Source: Kiritimatiellia bacterium
GTDB lineage: Bacteria; Verrucomicrobiota; Kiritimatiellia; SLAD01
Length of the DNA stretch: 11,035 nt
NCBI GenBank assembly: GCA_007127595.1
Contig: SKZA01000151.1
Span: forward strand, 1 to 11,035
Direction of reading: 5' to 3'
The first letter of the stretch is position 1; each line of letters starts with the position of its first letter. Positions 1 through 7,017 of the stretch are shown here, one piece after another. Made by a program: the position numbers and the translations under genes. Under the pieces are notes generated by a model that worked only from the letters and a program-made list of their open reading frames with translations, did no database searches and had not been told where the DNA came from.

Positions 1-92
1 AAGGGCGCCGTGACGCACGCCAATAGAAAGGCGGCGACGATCAAGAGCAAGACGGCGTTCAACAGTCGCATGGGATGGACAGGGTCTTTCAT
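1..92 (-). CDS. Partial lipoprotein precursor (N-terminus only)
   Basis: Only the first 30 codons are in the window; the gene runs off the left edge. From the ATG at 92 the peptide begins MKDPVHPMRLLNAVLLL and continues through a hydrophobic core to the lipobox L-L-A-C, with the cysteine at residue 26. This is a typical signal peptidase II site, so the mature protein should be lipid-anchored in the envelope. A second in-frame ATG at 71 would give a tighter signal peptide (cysteine at residue 19). Neither start has a good Shine-Dalgarno sequence, so the start is uncertain. It is divergent from the tRNA promoter. Nothing of the mature domain is visible, so no function can be named. It could also be an ordinary inner-membrane anchor. 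Confidence 0.5.
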   Translation of the reverse strand, partial: MKDPVHPMRLLNAVLLLIVAAFLLACVTAP

Positions 93-161
93 CGGGGCTC
101 GATCATCCGGAAAACGTATAGATCTGTGAAAGGCTTAATCTATCACGTCCGCCTGCGAAGT

Positions 162-190
162 TTGACAAAATAATCGGGTTCCCCTACTGT
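162..190 (+). promoter_or_regulatory. Sigma70-type promoter of the tRNA-Lys gene
   Basis: A perfect -35 box TTGACA (162-167) is followed after exactly 17 bp by TACTGT (185-190), which matches 4 of 6 of the -10 consensus. The predicted start near 197 lies in a GC-rich discriminator, as is common for stable-RNA promoters. This leaves a leader of about 37 nt before the tRNA at 234. It is the best sigma70-like match in the window. Confidence 0.7.
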
Positions 191-233
191 CTTTCGGTCG
201 CGCGCAATGGCCTCCTCCCGAGGTCGATGAAGC

Positions 234-309
234 GGGCCGGTAGCTCAGTTGGTAGAGCACGGGCCTTTTAAGCCTGTTGTCGTGGGTTCGAGCCCCACCC
301 GGCTCACCA
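234..309 (+). tRNA. tRNA-Lys (anticodon UUU)
   Basis: A 76-nt cloverleaf folds fully. The acceptor stem GGGCCGG pairs with CCGGCTC (one G-U). The D arm is GCTC/GAGC. The anticodon stem CGGGC/GCCTG encloses the loop CTTTTAA, with anticodon TTT at 267-269. The T arm GTGGG/CCCAC carries the canonical TTCGAGC loop. The discriminator is A, and CCA is encoded at 307-309. UUU reads lysine codons. No intron or truncation is seen. The only 3' structure is a 6-bp hairpin at 331-348 without a T tract, so termination is unclear. Confidence 0.97.
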
Positions 310-448
310 TTTCCCCTGCAATAAGCGCACGCACGGCCATTTCTGTGCCTGAAAAGCGGGCAGAAAAGTAAATGAAGGAGTGACCTGCCGCCCCGAGACG
401 GCTACGATCATGTGACAAGGACGACCATTATCTTTAACAGGATCGCTC

Positions 449-1507
449 ATGAAATCACTTGTCACCTGTCTGGCTTTCGCGCTGATCGTGAATCTCTCTC
501 ATGCCGACATTTCCCTCGACGACCTGCAGGGCAGCTGGTGGTATCCGGGCGGATACATGATCATAGAGAGCTCGCGGGCTACCGTCTACTACGTGGGGCC
601 GATCACCCTGACACACGCGTACAGCACCGACATCAGTCTTGAAGACAAAACCGATGGGCAGACAATTCTGCGGTTTCATGCATGGGAGGACATCCCCGAG
701 TATACATTTATCCTCCGTGTAGTCAGCGAAGACGAACTCAGCGCCACAAGGCCCGTGACTGAGCACCAGGTGCCGCTTCGATTACCCAGCAGTAATTTTG
801 AGCTGATCCGTAACCCCTCGACGGCTACCGCTCAGGATTACGTCGGGCGATGGAGCGCGGGCCCCGGAAGCCTCTATGAAGAATCGATCACACTCACCGA
901 GGAGGGCTCAGGCGTATATCAGTCCGCATGGCCGGGATCATGGTCCTTGCAGGATGATCAGACGGCGTCTTTTCAGCGTTGGTGGCCGCCGTCCGAGGGC
1001 GACGCTCCCCCACCAATGGTCCTGCGACGGACTCCCTGGCCGGAAGCTATGCTTATAGAAATTGGTGACCGCCTGATCATCGCGGAGAGAAAGGAGGAAT
1101 CGTGGTTTTCACATGCGGATATTAAACAAATGGAAAGCCAGTGGCGCACGATGGAACAGAATCCCATTGCCATGGCCGGCAGGATCGGACTGTCCACGCG
1201 GCGCACCGTCAAGGTCGTCAACGACGACGGTCAGCCCGTAGCCGGCGCGAACGTACAGGTCAGCTTCATGATGTGGCAAAGAGATTGGATCGAAGGTGTC
1301 ACCGATGAGCAGGGCCTCTTCACCGCCGAAGGTCGCTCGAAGGGCGAATGGCGTACTACCATCGAGAAGGACGGCTACGATGCAACGCATATTCATTATA
1401 AACCGGATGGCCAGGACTATGAACGCATGAAGGCGGGTGAATGGTCGGAATGGGCTCCCGTCACTACCGCGATCCTCCGGCGTGTAACCAGTCCGCTCTC
1501 GAAGTAG
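449..1507 (+). CDS. Secreted protein of unknown function with C-terminal carboxypeptidase-regulatory-like domain
   Basis: The 352-aa product begins with a Sec signal peptide (MKSLVTCLAFALIVNLSHA, probable cleavage after A19), so it is exported. Two weakly similar blocks follow, starting near residue 26 (LQGSWWYPGGY) and residue 131 (YVGRWSAGPGS). Each opens with a W-G-rich strand and is rich in alternating beta pattern, which suggests two small beta-barrel (lipocalin-like) units; this is a structural guess. Residues about 252-330 (RTVKVVNDDGQPVAGANVQ, then GVTDEQGLF and a KDGYD turn) fit the carboxypeptidase-regulatory-like / Ig-like fold common on surface proteins. I do not recognise a catalytic motif. 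The start is chosen for the signal peptide; only a weak AGGAT precedes it. A 6-bp hairpin (AATCCT/AGGATT, 1508-1524) sits directly after the stop but lacks a T tract. Confidence 0.85.
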   Translation: MKSLVTCLAFALIVNLSHADISLDDLQGSWWYPGGYMIIESSRATVYYVGPITLTHAYSTDISLEDKTDGQTILRFHAWEDIPEYTFILRVVSEDELSATRPVTEHQVPLRLPSSNFELIRNPSTATAQDYVGRWSAGPGSLYEESITLTEEGSGVYQSAWPGSWSLQDDQTASFQRWWPPSEGDAPPPMVLRRTPWPEAMLIEIGDRLIIAERKEESWFSHADIKQMESQWRTMEQNPIAMAGRIGLSTRRTVKVVNDDGQPVAGANVQVSFMMWQRDWIEGVTDEQGLFTAEGRSKGEWRTTIEKDGYDATHIHYKPDGQDYERMKAGEWSEWAPVTTAILRRVTSPLSK

Positions 1508-1582
1508 AATCCTATTGGAGGATTAGACCGCTTTTCCTATTGCGAGGACACGATCCTTGTCTCTGACTGTGTGATTCAACCT

Positions 1583-1960
1583 ATGAGCACATACATGCTC
1601 ATCCTGACCGAACGTGGCCCGATGCCGCTGATTTCGCTGATTGTAGCGGTTCTCACATTGGCGGCCATTCTCTTCGTTCGGCCCGACACGTTCCGGCTTT
1701 ATGGTCTAGTGATGGCGTTCTGCCTGATCCCGATCCTCGCGGGCGCGGTGGGTACCCTGATGGGCATGCACGCGGTGGAATCGGGCTGGCAGGAGTTTCT
1801 TGCGCACGATCCATCGCCTGAAATAATCGAAGATGCTCGGGACGCCGTCACCTCGGGGAAATTGGCCGCGCGCGACCCGCTGATATTCGGCATTGCCCTG
1901 TCATTGCCCCTCATGATCCTGAACACGATCATTTTCATGATCAGGAGCGAAGCGAGGTAG
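1583..1960 (+). CDS. Small membrane protein with three predicted helices, unknown function
   Basis: The 125-aa product is hydrophobic, with likely transmembrane helices near residues 15-32, 37-58 and 100-119. The polar stretch between helices 2 and 3 carries EIIEDARDAVTSGKLAARDP. The opening LTERGPMPLISLIVAVL faintly resembles the first helix of MotA/TolQ/ExbB proton-channel proteins, but the protein is too short and I do not see the family's conserved helices, so this is only a hint. The start is uncertain: GTG 1571, ATG 1583, ATG 1595 and ATG 1622 are all in frame and none has a clear ribosome binding site. I chose 1583 because it keeps the ERGPMPL segment. It lies 75 bp after the preceding gene on the same strand, so the two may be co-transcribed. 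A terminator-like hairpin follows. Confidence 0.65.
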   Translation: MSTYMLILTERGPMPLISLIVAVLTLAAILFVRPDTFRLYGLVMAFCLIPILAGAVGTLMGMHAVESGWQEFLAHDPSPEIIEDARDAVTSGKLAARDPLIFGIALSLPLMILNTIIFMIRSEAR

Positions 1961-1971
1961 GGCACTCGCCG

Positions 1972-1998
1972 GAGGCACCGTGCCCTCACGGCGCCTTT
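1972..1998 (+). terminator. Probable terminator after the three-helix membrane protein
   Basis: Starting 12 nt after the stop codon, AGGC-A-CCGTG pairs with CACGG-C-GCCT around the 4-nt loop CCCT. This gives 9 base pairs with one internal mismatch, followed by only a short T run (1996-1998). The stem is strong but the T tract is minimal, so the call is moderate. Confidence 0.45.
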
Positions 1999-2043
1999 GC
2001 AACGAATTTGATGTATGCGAGATATTGAGGTCAGTTGCTGCCT

Positions 2044-2138
2044 GCGGCTGGTGCTTCGCACACAGCCGCGCTCCAGGGCACGACACAACAGGAGCGCGGG
2101 TGTGTCCCGCTTCGGGACCACCCGCAGCCGTCTTCGGC
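2044..2138. repeat. Cluster of overlapping GC-rich hairpins between convergent genes
   Basis: This non-coding spacer lies between the 3' ends of the membrane-protein gene and holA. Hairpin 1 pairs GCGGCTG-GTGC (2044-2054) with GCAC-CAGCCGC (2058-2069, one bulged A). Hairpin 3 pairs GCGGGTG-GTCCCG (2096-2109, one bulged T) with CGGGAC-CACCCGC (2113-2125). Hairpin 4 is GCCG/CGGC (2127-2138). Hairpin 2, CCGCGCTCC (2066-2074) with GGAGCGCGG (2091-2099), overlaps both 1 and 3 and so excludes them. Hairpins 1 and 3 share the outline GCGG-S-TG ... CTTCG ... CA-S-CCGC. Plausible readings are a bidirectional terminator, a REP-like repeat pair, or a small structured RNA. No T tracts follow. Confidence 0.6.
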
Positions 2139-2158
2139 GCGATCCATGCGCGCATCGC

Positions 2159-3295
2159 TCACGCGCGTGCGCGGCCGCCGACGAGGCGGATGACGAGGAA
2201 TTCCAACGCGAGTTCCTGTGGCATGGAGGCGCTAACCATTTGTTCATGGGTCCGGGCCAGCCAGCTCTGGGCCTGCAACAGTTCGCGCAGGGAATATTGA
2301 TTGGCCTGTTCAGCCAGTTTGGTGACGCGGAACCAGTGCATCTTCTGCGGATTGCGCTGAAAACCCGCCAAGGTCTCCTCCCCTTCCGCGTCGAGGTTCC
2401 AGACCGCCTTGCTGAAGCGTCCCGACGACTCCAGGCGCAGCCATTTTCGGCGCATGCATTCCTTGAGAATCGCCAGTTCCCGAAAACGATGTTCCAAGCC
2501 GATGATCAAACCGATCGGCGATTCACGCTGAAACAGCAATTGCCGCAAGGTGCTCAGCGCCGCGGCGAGATTCCGGTGTCCGATCTGGTCAGCGAGATCC
2601 CACGCAATTGATTCGCGACCAGGCGAGACCACCGCGCGCACGTCGTCCACCGTCACGGGCCGGCGGTCCGGGCCCAGATACGCCGCGAGCTTATCCGATT
2701 CCTGCACCAACCGCCGCGTATCGGCGCCCGCCCGTCCCAAGAATTGTTCGATGACCTCTTCGCCCGCGGGTGTCAACTTCAGCTTCTTCCAGATCTCGGC
2801 GACCCGTTCCCGCGCCGATTGTTCGGCTTCCACCGGCTTGTCCGGTGTCTTAAACTCGCTCAGTTCCGCGTTCGCCTTGCAGGCTTTATAGAAGGCGGTA
2901 CGCCCGTCCACCTTCAACGCGCTGATTACGAGCGCCTGTCCTTCGGGCAGGCCCGCCTTGACCCGTTTCGTCAATTCTTCCACCCGCCCCTTCACGTCCT
3001 CGGATTTACCAAGCACGGAGTCGGAAAAGAACGTCGCGTTACGCAGCCAGACGACTTTCCGCCCCCCGAAGAAGCCGACCGTCTGCACGGCTTCCAGGCA
3101 TTGTGCCAACGCCTGTACGGCCTCGTCGATCACGTCTACGCCGCCTTCAATGATTTCCAACCCGAGCGCCTGTTCTTCCTTCGGACATAACGCGTCCACG
3201 AGCTCGCGCGCCTTGCGATCGATGAGAAAATCGTCGTCGCCCGCCACCAGATAGACGGCTGTCGCCGTTTCGCTTTGTTTCTTCGTTGCCATCAT
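2159..3295 (-). CDS. holA: DNA polymerase III subunit delta
   Basis: The 378-aa product matches the HolA family in length and order of parts. Delta is the clamp-loader subunit that opens the beta sliding clamp during chromosome replication in the cytoplasm. The N-terminal AAA+-like fold starts with VYLVAGDDDFLIDRKARELV and contains the family-typical strand KVVWLRNATFF. There is no Walker A motif, as expected, because delta does not bind ATP. A middle helical domain includes FLGRAGADTRRLVQESDKLAAY. The C-terminal collar domain includes the stretch from IAWDLADQIGHRNLAAAL to LIIGLEHRFRELAIL. The start codon at 3295 overlaps the stop of the upstream peptidase gene in an ATGA arrangement, which suggests translational coupling; the adjacent ATG at 3292 is equally possible. 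The gene is essential in most bacteria and supports a chromosomal location. Confidence 0.93.
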   Translation of the reverse strand: MMATKKQSETATAVYLVAGDDDFLIDRKARELVDALCPKEEQALGLEIIEGGVDVIDEAVQALAQCLEAVQTVGFFGGRKVVWLRNATFFSDSVLGKSEDVKGRVEELTKRVKAGLPEGQALVISALKVDGRTAFYKACKANAELSEFKTPDKPVEAEQSARERVAEIWKKLKLTPAGEEVIEQFLGRAGADTRRLVQESDKLAAYLGPDRRPVTVDDVRAVVSPGRESIAWDLADQIGHRNLAAALSTLRQLLFQRESPIGLIIGLEHRFRELAILKECMRRKWLRLESSGRFSKAVWNLDAEGEETLAGFQRNPQKMHWFRVTKLAEQANQYSLRELLQAQSWLARTHEQMVSASMPQELALEFLVIRLVGGRARA

Positions 3296-4176
3296 CTTGC
3301 CAACCGTTCCGCCGGTTGTTTCATCTCTTGTTCCACGCGCTTCAACATGTCGTCAACGACGCTTTCTTCCAGATCAAATTCTATCGCTAAGGCATCCTTC
3401 AGCGTGTATCCTTTCTCCACAATGGTCTGCACCAACGGGCCGAGATTCTTTTCGCCGATTTTTTCTGCGATCGCGCCGACCAGACCGCCCGACTGGCGAT
3501 AGAACGCCGCCGTCCGGCGCGGATCGGCGGGATACCGCTCCATCTCAAAGAGTGTGGTCCAGGGAATCCAGGTCTGCTCCTCCACCGGCGATCGTTCCCG
3601 GTATAGATGCAGTTGCCGCGTCCGCTGATACCTGATGGCCACCTGCCATCCCAGATACTCCGCCAACCCTTCTTCCAGCCAGAGCGGAAGATCACGGCCG
3701 TACTGCTGCCAGAGTCGGTAGTGCACCATCTCATGCGGAATATCCACAAAGGTTCTTCCGCCCGGCCCGTCGCGCAGGATAAAGATTTCGCGCCCCACGT
3801 GCAAGGCCACCCCGTCGGCCCGGCGACCGGCGGCGCGCATGACCCGCGTCCAGTCGCCTTCGTCTTCCACGACAAACAAATGACCGCGTTCCGACGCCGG
3901 CGACAGGCCCAAACGTTCGGACACCTCCGCGTATGTCCATTCCGCCTCGCGCGCCACGCTTTCCAAGCGTTCCCGCGTGGCCGCGTGATAGGTGAAGGTC
4001 TCCGATTCGGCGTGAATCCAGGCGTGCGTGCCTCCCCGCATGACCGCGCGGCCAAGCCGCGAGACGTTACGGTCTTCCAACGCGCGCCACGGTTTCACGT
4101 CAAAGGGACGGCCCGACCCGTGCGCCGCAACGCCCCAGCCGAGCCAACAGCACATCCCATAAATCATCCATCGCAT
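3292..4176 (-). CDS. Secreted peptidase MA-like zinc metalloprotease
   Basis: The 294-aa product carries the gluzincin signature H148-E-M-V-H152 in IPHEMVHYRLWQQYG. It is followed 17 residues later by LWLEEGLAEYLG, which supplies the likely third zinc ligand (E169, or E173). This spacing and the 'WLxEGLAEY' block are typical of the peptidase MA superfamily. The N-terminus MRWMIYGMCCWLGWGVAAHG reads as a signal peptide, so the enzyme should act in the periplasm or outside. The ORF stays open upstream to 4404, but the ATG at 4176 is chosen because GTGGAGT lies 6 nt before it, the signal peptide starts there, and a promoter sits just upstream. It overlaps holA by 4 bp, giving a two-gene operon whose partners have no obvious shared job. 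The substrate is unknown. Confidence 0.82.
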   Translation of the reverse strand: MRWMIYGMCCWLGWGVAAHGSGRPFDVKPWRALEDRNVSRLGRAVMRGGTHAWIHAESETFTYHAATRERLESVAREAEWTYAEVSERLGLSPASERGHLFVVEDEGDWTRVMRAAGRRADGVALHVGREIFILRDGPGGRTFVDIPHEMVHYRLWQQYGRDLPLWLEEGLAEYLGWQVAIRYQRTRQLHLYRERSPVEEQTWIPWTTLFEMERYPADPRRTAAFYRQSGGLVGAIAEKIGEKNLGPLVQTIVEKGYTLKDALAIEFDLEESVVDDMLKRVEQEMKQPAERLAR

Positions 4177-4239
4177 GTCGATACTCCACACGTCGCACCT
4201 GCCCCGCTTGGCACCGTCACCTTGACTCCTATCATGCGC

Positions 4240-4268
4240 AGCATAGACCGGCACCCGCGTCATGTCAC
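4240..4268 (-). promoter_or_regulatory. Probable promoter of the peptidase-holA operon
   Basis: Read on the minus strand, GTGACA (4268-4263, 5 of 6 to the -35 consensus) is followed after 17 bp by TATGCT (4245-4240, 4 of 6 to the -10 consensus). The predicted start near 4233 leaves a leader of about 57 nt before the ATG at 4176. The position supports that start rather than the longer open frame. Confidence 0.5.
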
Positions 4269-4315
4269 GCGCGCGATGAAACGGCCCATCACTGTTACCG
4301 AGCAACCCCTCCTGT

Positions 4316-4392
4316 GGAGCGGACGCGCTCTTGTCCCGCCGGAGATCCCAGGTAGGCGGATCCGCGTCCGGCCCGCGAAGCCGGGCCGCTCC
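4316..4392. repeat. GC-rich nested inverted repeats in the spacer downstream of the response regulator
   Basis: Several arms pair within 77 bp. GGAGCGG (4316-4322) pairs with CCGCTCC (4386-4392). CGGACGCG (4320-4327) pairs with CGCGTCCG (4363-4370). CCGCC (4336-4340) pairs with GGCGG (4355-4359). CGGCCCG (4369-4375) pairs with CGGGCCG (4382-4388) around a 6-nt loop. Some arms share bases, so alternative folds compete. The segment lies between the response-regulator stop and the peptidase-holA promoter, so it may end transcription from upstream, or be a REP-like or cruciform element. No coding potential is supported. Confidence 0.5.
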
Positions 4393-4424
4393 AGAGCCGG
4401 GCAAGACGGGCAGTCGTTATGAAG

Positions 4425-4442
4425 GCGATGCGCCCTGATCGC
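4425..4442 (-). terminator. Weak hairpin directly after the response-regulator stop
   Basis: Starting 4 nt after the stop codon on the minus strand, GCGAT pairs with ATCGC around an 8-nt loop, followed by CTTCAT and no real T tract. It could contribute to termination together with the stronger GC-rich repeats that follow. Confidence 0.25.
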
Positions 4443-4446
4443 TGGG

Positions 4447-5064
4447 TCACTGGATGCCCTGCTGATGCATGAGGTGCACGGCGGTCGTGATATTGGGGAC
4501 CTTCAGTTTGCGCAGGATGTGGCTGCGATGCGTTTCAACCGTCTTGACGCTGATCTTCAGGTCATCCGACGTTTCCGCGGCGGTCATGCCGTGTGCGGCG
4601 CATCGCAACACGTCCATCTCACGGGCGGTCAGCGGCGCCTTGCTCCCGCCGCCCTCGCTCACCCCGTGGCCCATGTAACGTTCTCCGCCATGCACCTTGT
4701 GGATGGCCTCGATCAGCTCATCGAAGGCCGCGTCCTTGAGGACGAACCCGTGAATATCCGGACGGGAAGCGGCGATGATGTAAGGCAGTTCATTATGCAT
4801 CGTGAGCAAGATTATGCGCGGTGCGCTCTCGCCAAGTCGCTTGAGGCGATTGGCGACGGCAAACGCGTTCATATCCGGCATGTCGATATCCAGCAACAGG
4901 ATATCTGGTTGCTCCTGCTCCACCGCTTCGATCGCGAGCCCCCCGCTCTCCACCAGCGCGACGATACACACCTCGGGTTGCCCCTCCAACAACCTTTGCA
5001 GTCCGTCGAGAAACATTCGATGATCGTCGGCGATTACCACTCGGATCAGTGATGGGGTATCCAT
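4447..5064 (-). CDS. NarL/LuxR-family DNA-binding response regulator
   Basis: The 205-aa product is a complete two-domain regulator. The receiver domain (about residues 6-125) has the acidic pair D13-D14 in IADDHRMFLDGL, the phosphoacceptor D59 in LLLDIDMPD, T88 in LLTMH and K110 in FVLKDAAFDEL. The C-terminal LuxR-type helix-turn-helix (about 144-200) has LTAREMDVLRCAAHGMTAAE and ISVKTVETHRSHILRKL. Phosphorylated forms of this family dimerise and bind promoters. The ATG at 5064 is chosen because GGAGG (5076-5072) lies 7 nt upstream and the receiver starts immediately; the frame stays open to 5109. It overlaps the kinase gene by 19 bp, so the pair is surely co-transcribed and probably translationally coupled. 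All key residues are present. Target genes are unknown; the divergent fibre cluster is the nearest candidate. Confidence 0.93.
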   Translation of the reverse strand: MDTPSLIRVVIADDHRMFLDGLQRLLEGQPEVCIVALVESGGLAIEAVEQEQPDILLLDIDMPDMNAFAVANRLKRLGESAPRIILLTMHNELPYIIAASRPDIHGFVLKDAAFDELIEAIHKVHGGERYMGHGVSEGGGSKAPLTAREMDVLRCAAHGMTAAETSDDLKISVKTVETHRSHILRKLKVPNITTAVHLMHQQGIQ

Positions 5065-6848
5065 ATGTTGGCCTCCATGCCCCCTCCGGGGGCGAGACAG
5101 AAGTAACAATGCCCATGCATGGCTTCAGTTCGTTCGCAGATGGACGTCCAACCGATTCCGGGTTGCGTGTTCCGCAAATCGCAACCCTTTCCGTTATCGC
5201 GAACGGTCAGCCGCATCCCACGTCTATTCGAGACGAGTTGCACGTCCACCGCGCTTGCGTGGGCATATTTCGCCGCATTGTAAAGCAGTTCCTGCCCCAT
5301 CCGATAGAGCAACGTGGCGCGCGTGCCGACCAGCGGTTCCTCTTCCGGCAGGTCCACATGCAGTGTCCAGCCTTGCGCCGTGGCGAGACGTTCACTCAAG
5401 GCTTGTAAGGCGTTTTGCAATCCGAGTTGATCCACCGCGCCAGGGTGCATTTCGTGCGATAAGGTACGGGTCTGATCAATCGCCTCGCTGAGTTGTCCGA
5501 CCAGATGTTCGCCCTCGGGAAGTAATTGATGCCGGCGCAGGAATAGTTGCAGATCCAGCTTGGCTGCAGCCAGGCCGGGCGCGAGTTCATTGTGAAGCGC
5601 GGCCGCCGTCCGTGCGGCCGCCGTTTCCTGCGCCGTCAGGATTTGTTCGGAGAGGGTGAGCAAGCGCTCATTCATTCCCCGCACCCGAATGGTCATGGCA
5701 ACGACCAGCGACACAATCAGACAGGCGAATCCGACATACAGGAGAAAGTCAAACGGCAGGCTGGGCGCCATGCGCGCATGAATCAGGGCATCGCTCAGTG
5801 CGAGTATAAGGAGAAGCGTCATGCCGATCGCCAGGGTCAAGGGAATGGCGGCTTGTCGCCATATTCGCAACCGCCAAGCCTGCCACAAGAGTAGCCCGCC
5901 GGTTATCATCAGGCTCAGCCACCAGACGGCTTCGACCGCTCGCACGGTATCCAGCCCCCCGAGAGAGAGGAACAATACGCTCAGCCCGATGGAGAGTCCG
6001 GCCCAAGCGTAATGCAGATACGGAGGTCGCACGCCATGAAACAAACGCGCACTATACAAAAGAAGCGGAATGGGATGCAAAAGATACAAGGATGTCGTCA
6101 AGCGCTGCGTGAAGGGTGTTGCGCCGCCGGCGTCGTACCATAAGAGGCTCTCGAGCGTACACGTCCCCATGAACAGGGCAACTACCGCGCCAAGATAGAT
6201 GTACTCGGATTGATGAACCCGATAGATAATGAATAGAATCCAGAAGAGAAACGCCACGGCAAGCATACCCAGAAAGAAGGCTTCCATCTGCTTGCGGGGC
6301 GCAGCCTCGTTTTCCGCCGCCTTTTCCAACATCCGGTAGTCGCCCAGCGCGATCGATTCGCTCACGAGCCCCCCCACCAGAAACGTGCTCTGCACACGGA
6401 TGGCCAGGATATTGACGCCCGGACGCAGGCAGGCGTCGGGCAACGCGTACACGCGTTTCTTGTGCAACGCATCGACAAAGTGATTATCCACCCTGCCCTC
6501 GCCGCCGATCAACACGCCGTTAAGGTAGACCTCGTCCGCCGTCTGGATCCGGCCCAAAGCGATGCCCCAACCACCCTCGGGCCGAGCTTCGGGCAAGGTG
6601 AAATGAAATCGATACCAAGCACGGTATGGATAACGCAGCAGCAGGAGTCTCTCGGGCGTCTCCCCCTGCAACCAATCGGCATCATCATGATCAGTGTGAG
6701 CCCAGGCCGGATCATCGCCCACACGCCATGCCCATGTCGGAGTCTGTTCGGCCGTCGCATGCGAGGAGAAGGAAAAGAAGAAAAGCATGAGGGCAAGGAA
6801 TGAGCCCCCCCCTTGGATACCCTCACGCCGTCGCTGGTTGGGATTCAT
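5046..6848 (-). CDS. 7TM sensor histidine kinase (7TMR-DISM-like input, HisKA_3-type core)
   Basis: The 600-aa membrane kinase is the partner of the overlapping response regulator. A signal peptide with a long basic n-region (to about residue 33, ending SHATA) leads into an extracytoplasmic jelly-roll-like domain at about 35-170 (YRAWYRFHFTLPEA, TADEVYLNGVLIGGEG, PGVNILAIRVQS). This resembles the sugar-binding modules of glycosidases and 7TMR-DISM receptors. Seven hydrophobic helices span about 190-387. The dimerisation region has the phosphoacceptor candidate H419 in AAALHNELAPGLAAAKLDLQ, a NarX/DesK-type box. The ATPase domain has the N box QELLYNAAKYAHAS (N524), DNGKG (551-555) and GIGWTSICERTEAMHG. 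The start at 6848 is chosen over 6917 because the signal peptide fits; the ribosome site is weak. The ligand is unknown, and a carbohydrate is a guess from the fold. Confidence 0.9.
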   Translation of the reverse strand: MNPNQRRREGIQGGGSFLALMLFFFSFSSHATAEQTPTWAWRVGDDPAWAHTDHDDADWLQGETPERLLLLRYPYRAWYRFHFTLPEARPEGGWGIALGRIQTADEVYLNGVLIGGEGRVDNHFVDALHKKRVYALPDACLRPGVNILAIRVQSTFLVGGLVSESIALGDYRMLEKAAENEAAPRKQMEAFFLGMLAVAFLFWILFIIYRVHQSEYIYLGAVVALFMGTCTLESLLWYDAGGATPFTQRLTTSLYLLHPIPLLLYSARLFHGVRPPYLHYAWAGLSIGLSVLFLSLGGLDTVRAVEAVWWLSLMITGGLLLWQAWRLRIWRQAAIPLTLAIGMTLLLILALSDALIHARMAPSLPFDFLLYVGFACLIVSLVVAMTIRVRGMNERLLTLSEQILTAQETAAARTAAALHNELAPGLAAAKLDLQLFLRRHQLLPEGEHLVGQLSEAIDQTRTLSHEMHPGAVDQLGLQNALQALSERLATAQGWTLHVDLPEEEPLVGTRATLLYRMGQELLYNAAKYAHASAVDVQLVSNRRGMRLTVRDNGKGCDLRNTQPGIGWTSICERTEAMHGHCYFCLAPGGGMEANIWIPHH

Positions 6849-6991
6849 TGTATGCCTGTCTTTGATGAGGCCACATCCTAATTCATAAAGCAAGCCCAAG
6901 GCCATCAGGGATTTCACGGATACGAGATCTTCATCTGCCGGGCTACGCGCATACAGACAACCACTCTTGCCATACCTTGCGGCTTGGTCAG

Positions 6992-7012
6992 GGAAATCCT
7001 GACAGGGTTTCC
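6992..7012. promoter_or_regulatory. 21-bp imperfect palindrome, candidate operator
   Basis: GGAAA-t-CCTG-a-CAGG-g-TTTCC is a dyad centred on A7002 with 9 of 10 half-site positions complementary. An overlapping dyad, GTCAGG (6987-6992) and CCTGAC (6998-7003), shares its arms. It lies between the divergent kinase gene and the fibre gene, just upstream of a possible plus-strand -35 box. That is the expected place for an activator or repressor site. Which protein binds is unknown. Confidence 0.4.
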
Positions 7013-7017
7013 ACTGA

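Noticed and set aside
118..143. Inverted repeat ATAGAT / ATCTAT upstream of the tRNA promoter, considered as a CRP-like site
   Set aside because: Arms are only 6 bp with a 14-bp spacer, and the spacing does not fit TGTGA-N6-TCACA.
234..309. tRNA-Lys as attachment site of an integrated element
   Set aside because: No integrase, no repeated tRNA 3' end and no mobile genes are visible in the window.
2015..2611. Plus-strand open frame of 198 codons opposite holA
   Set aside because: It is antisense to a confidently identified holA and starts inside the hairpin-rich spacer, with no domain or ribosome site.
4177..4404. N-terminal extension of the metalloprotease to 4404
   Set aside because: It would bury the signal peptide and cross the promoter and structured spacer; the ATG at 4176 has a good ribosome site.
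3607..4422. Plus-strand open frame of 271 codons opposite the metalloprotease
   Set aside because: It is the antisense shadow of a gene with an HEMVH active site; its translation is histidine- and arginine-rich without a domain.
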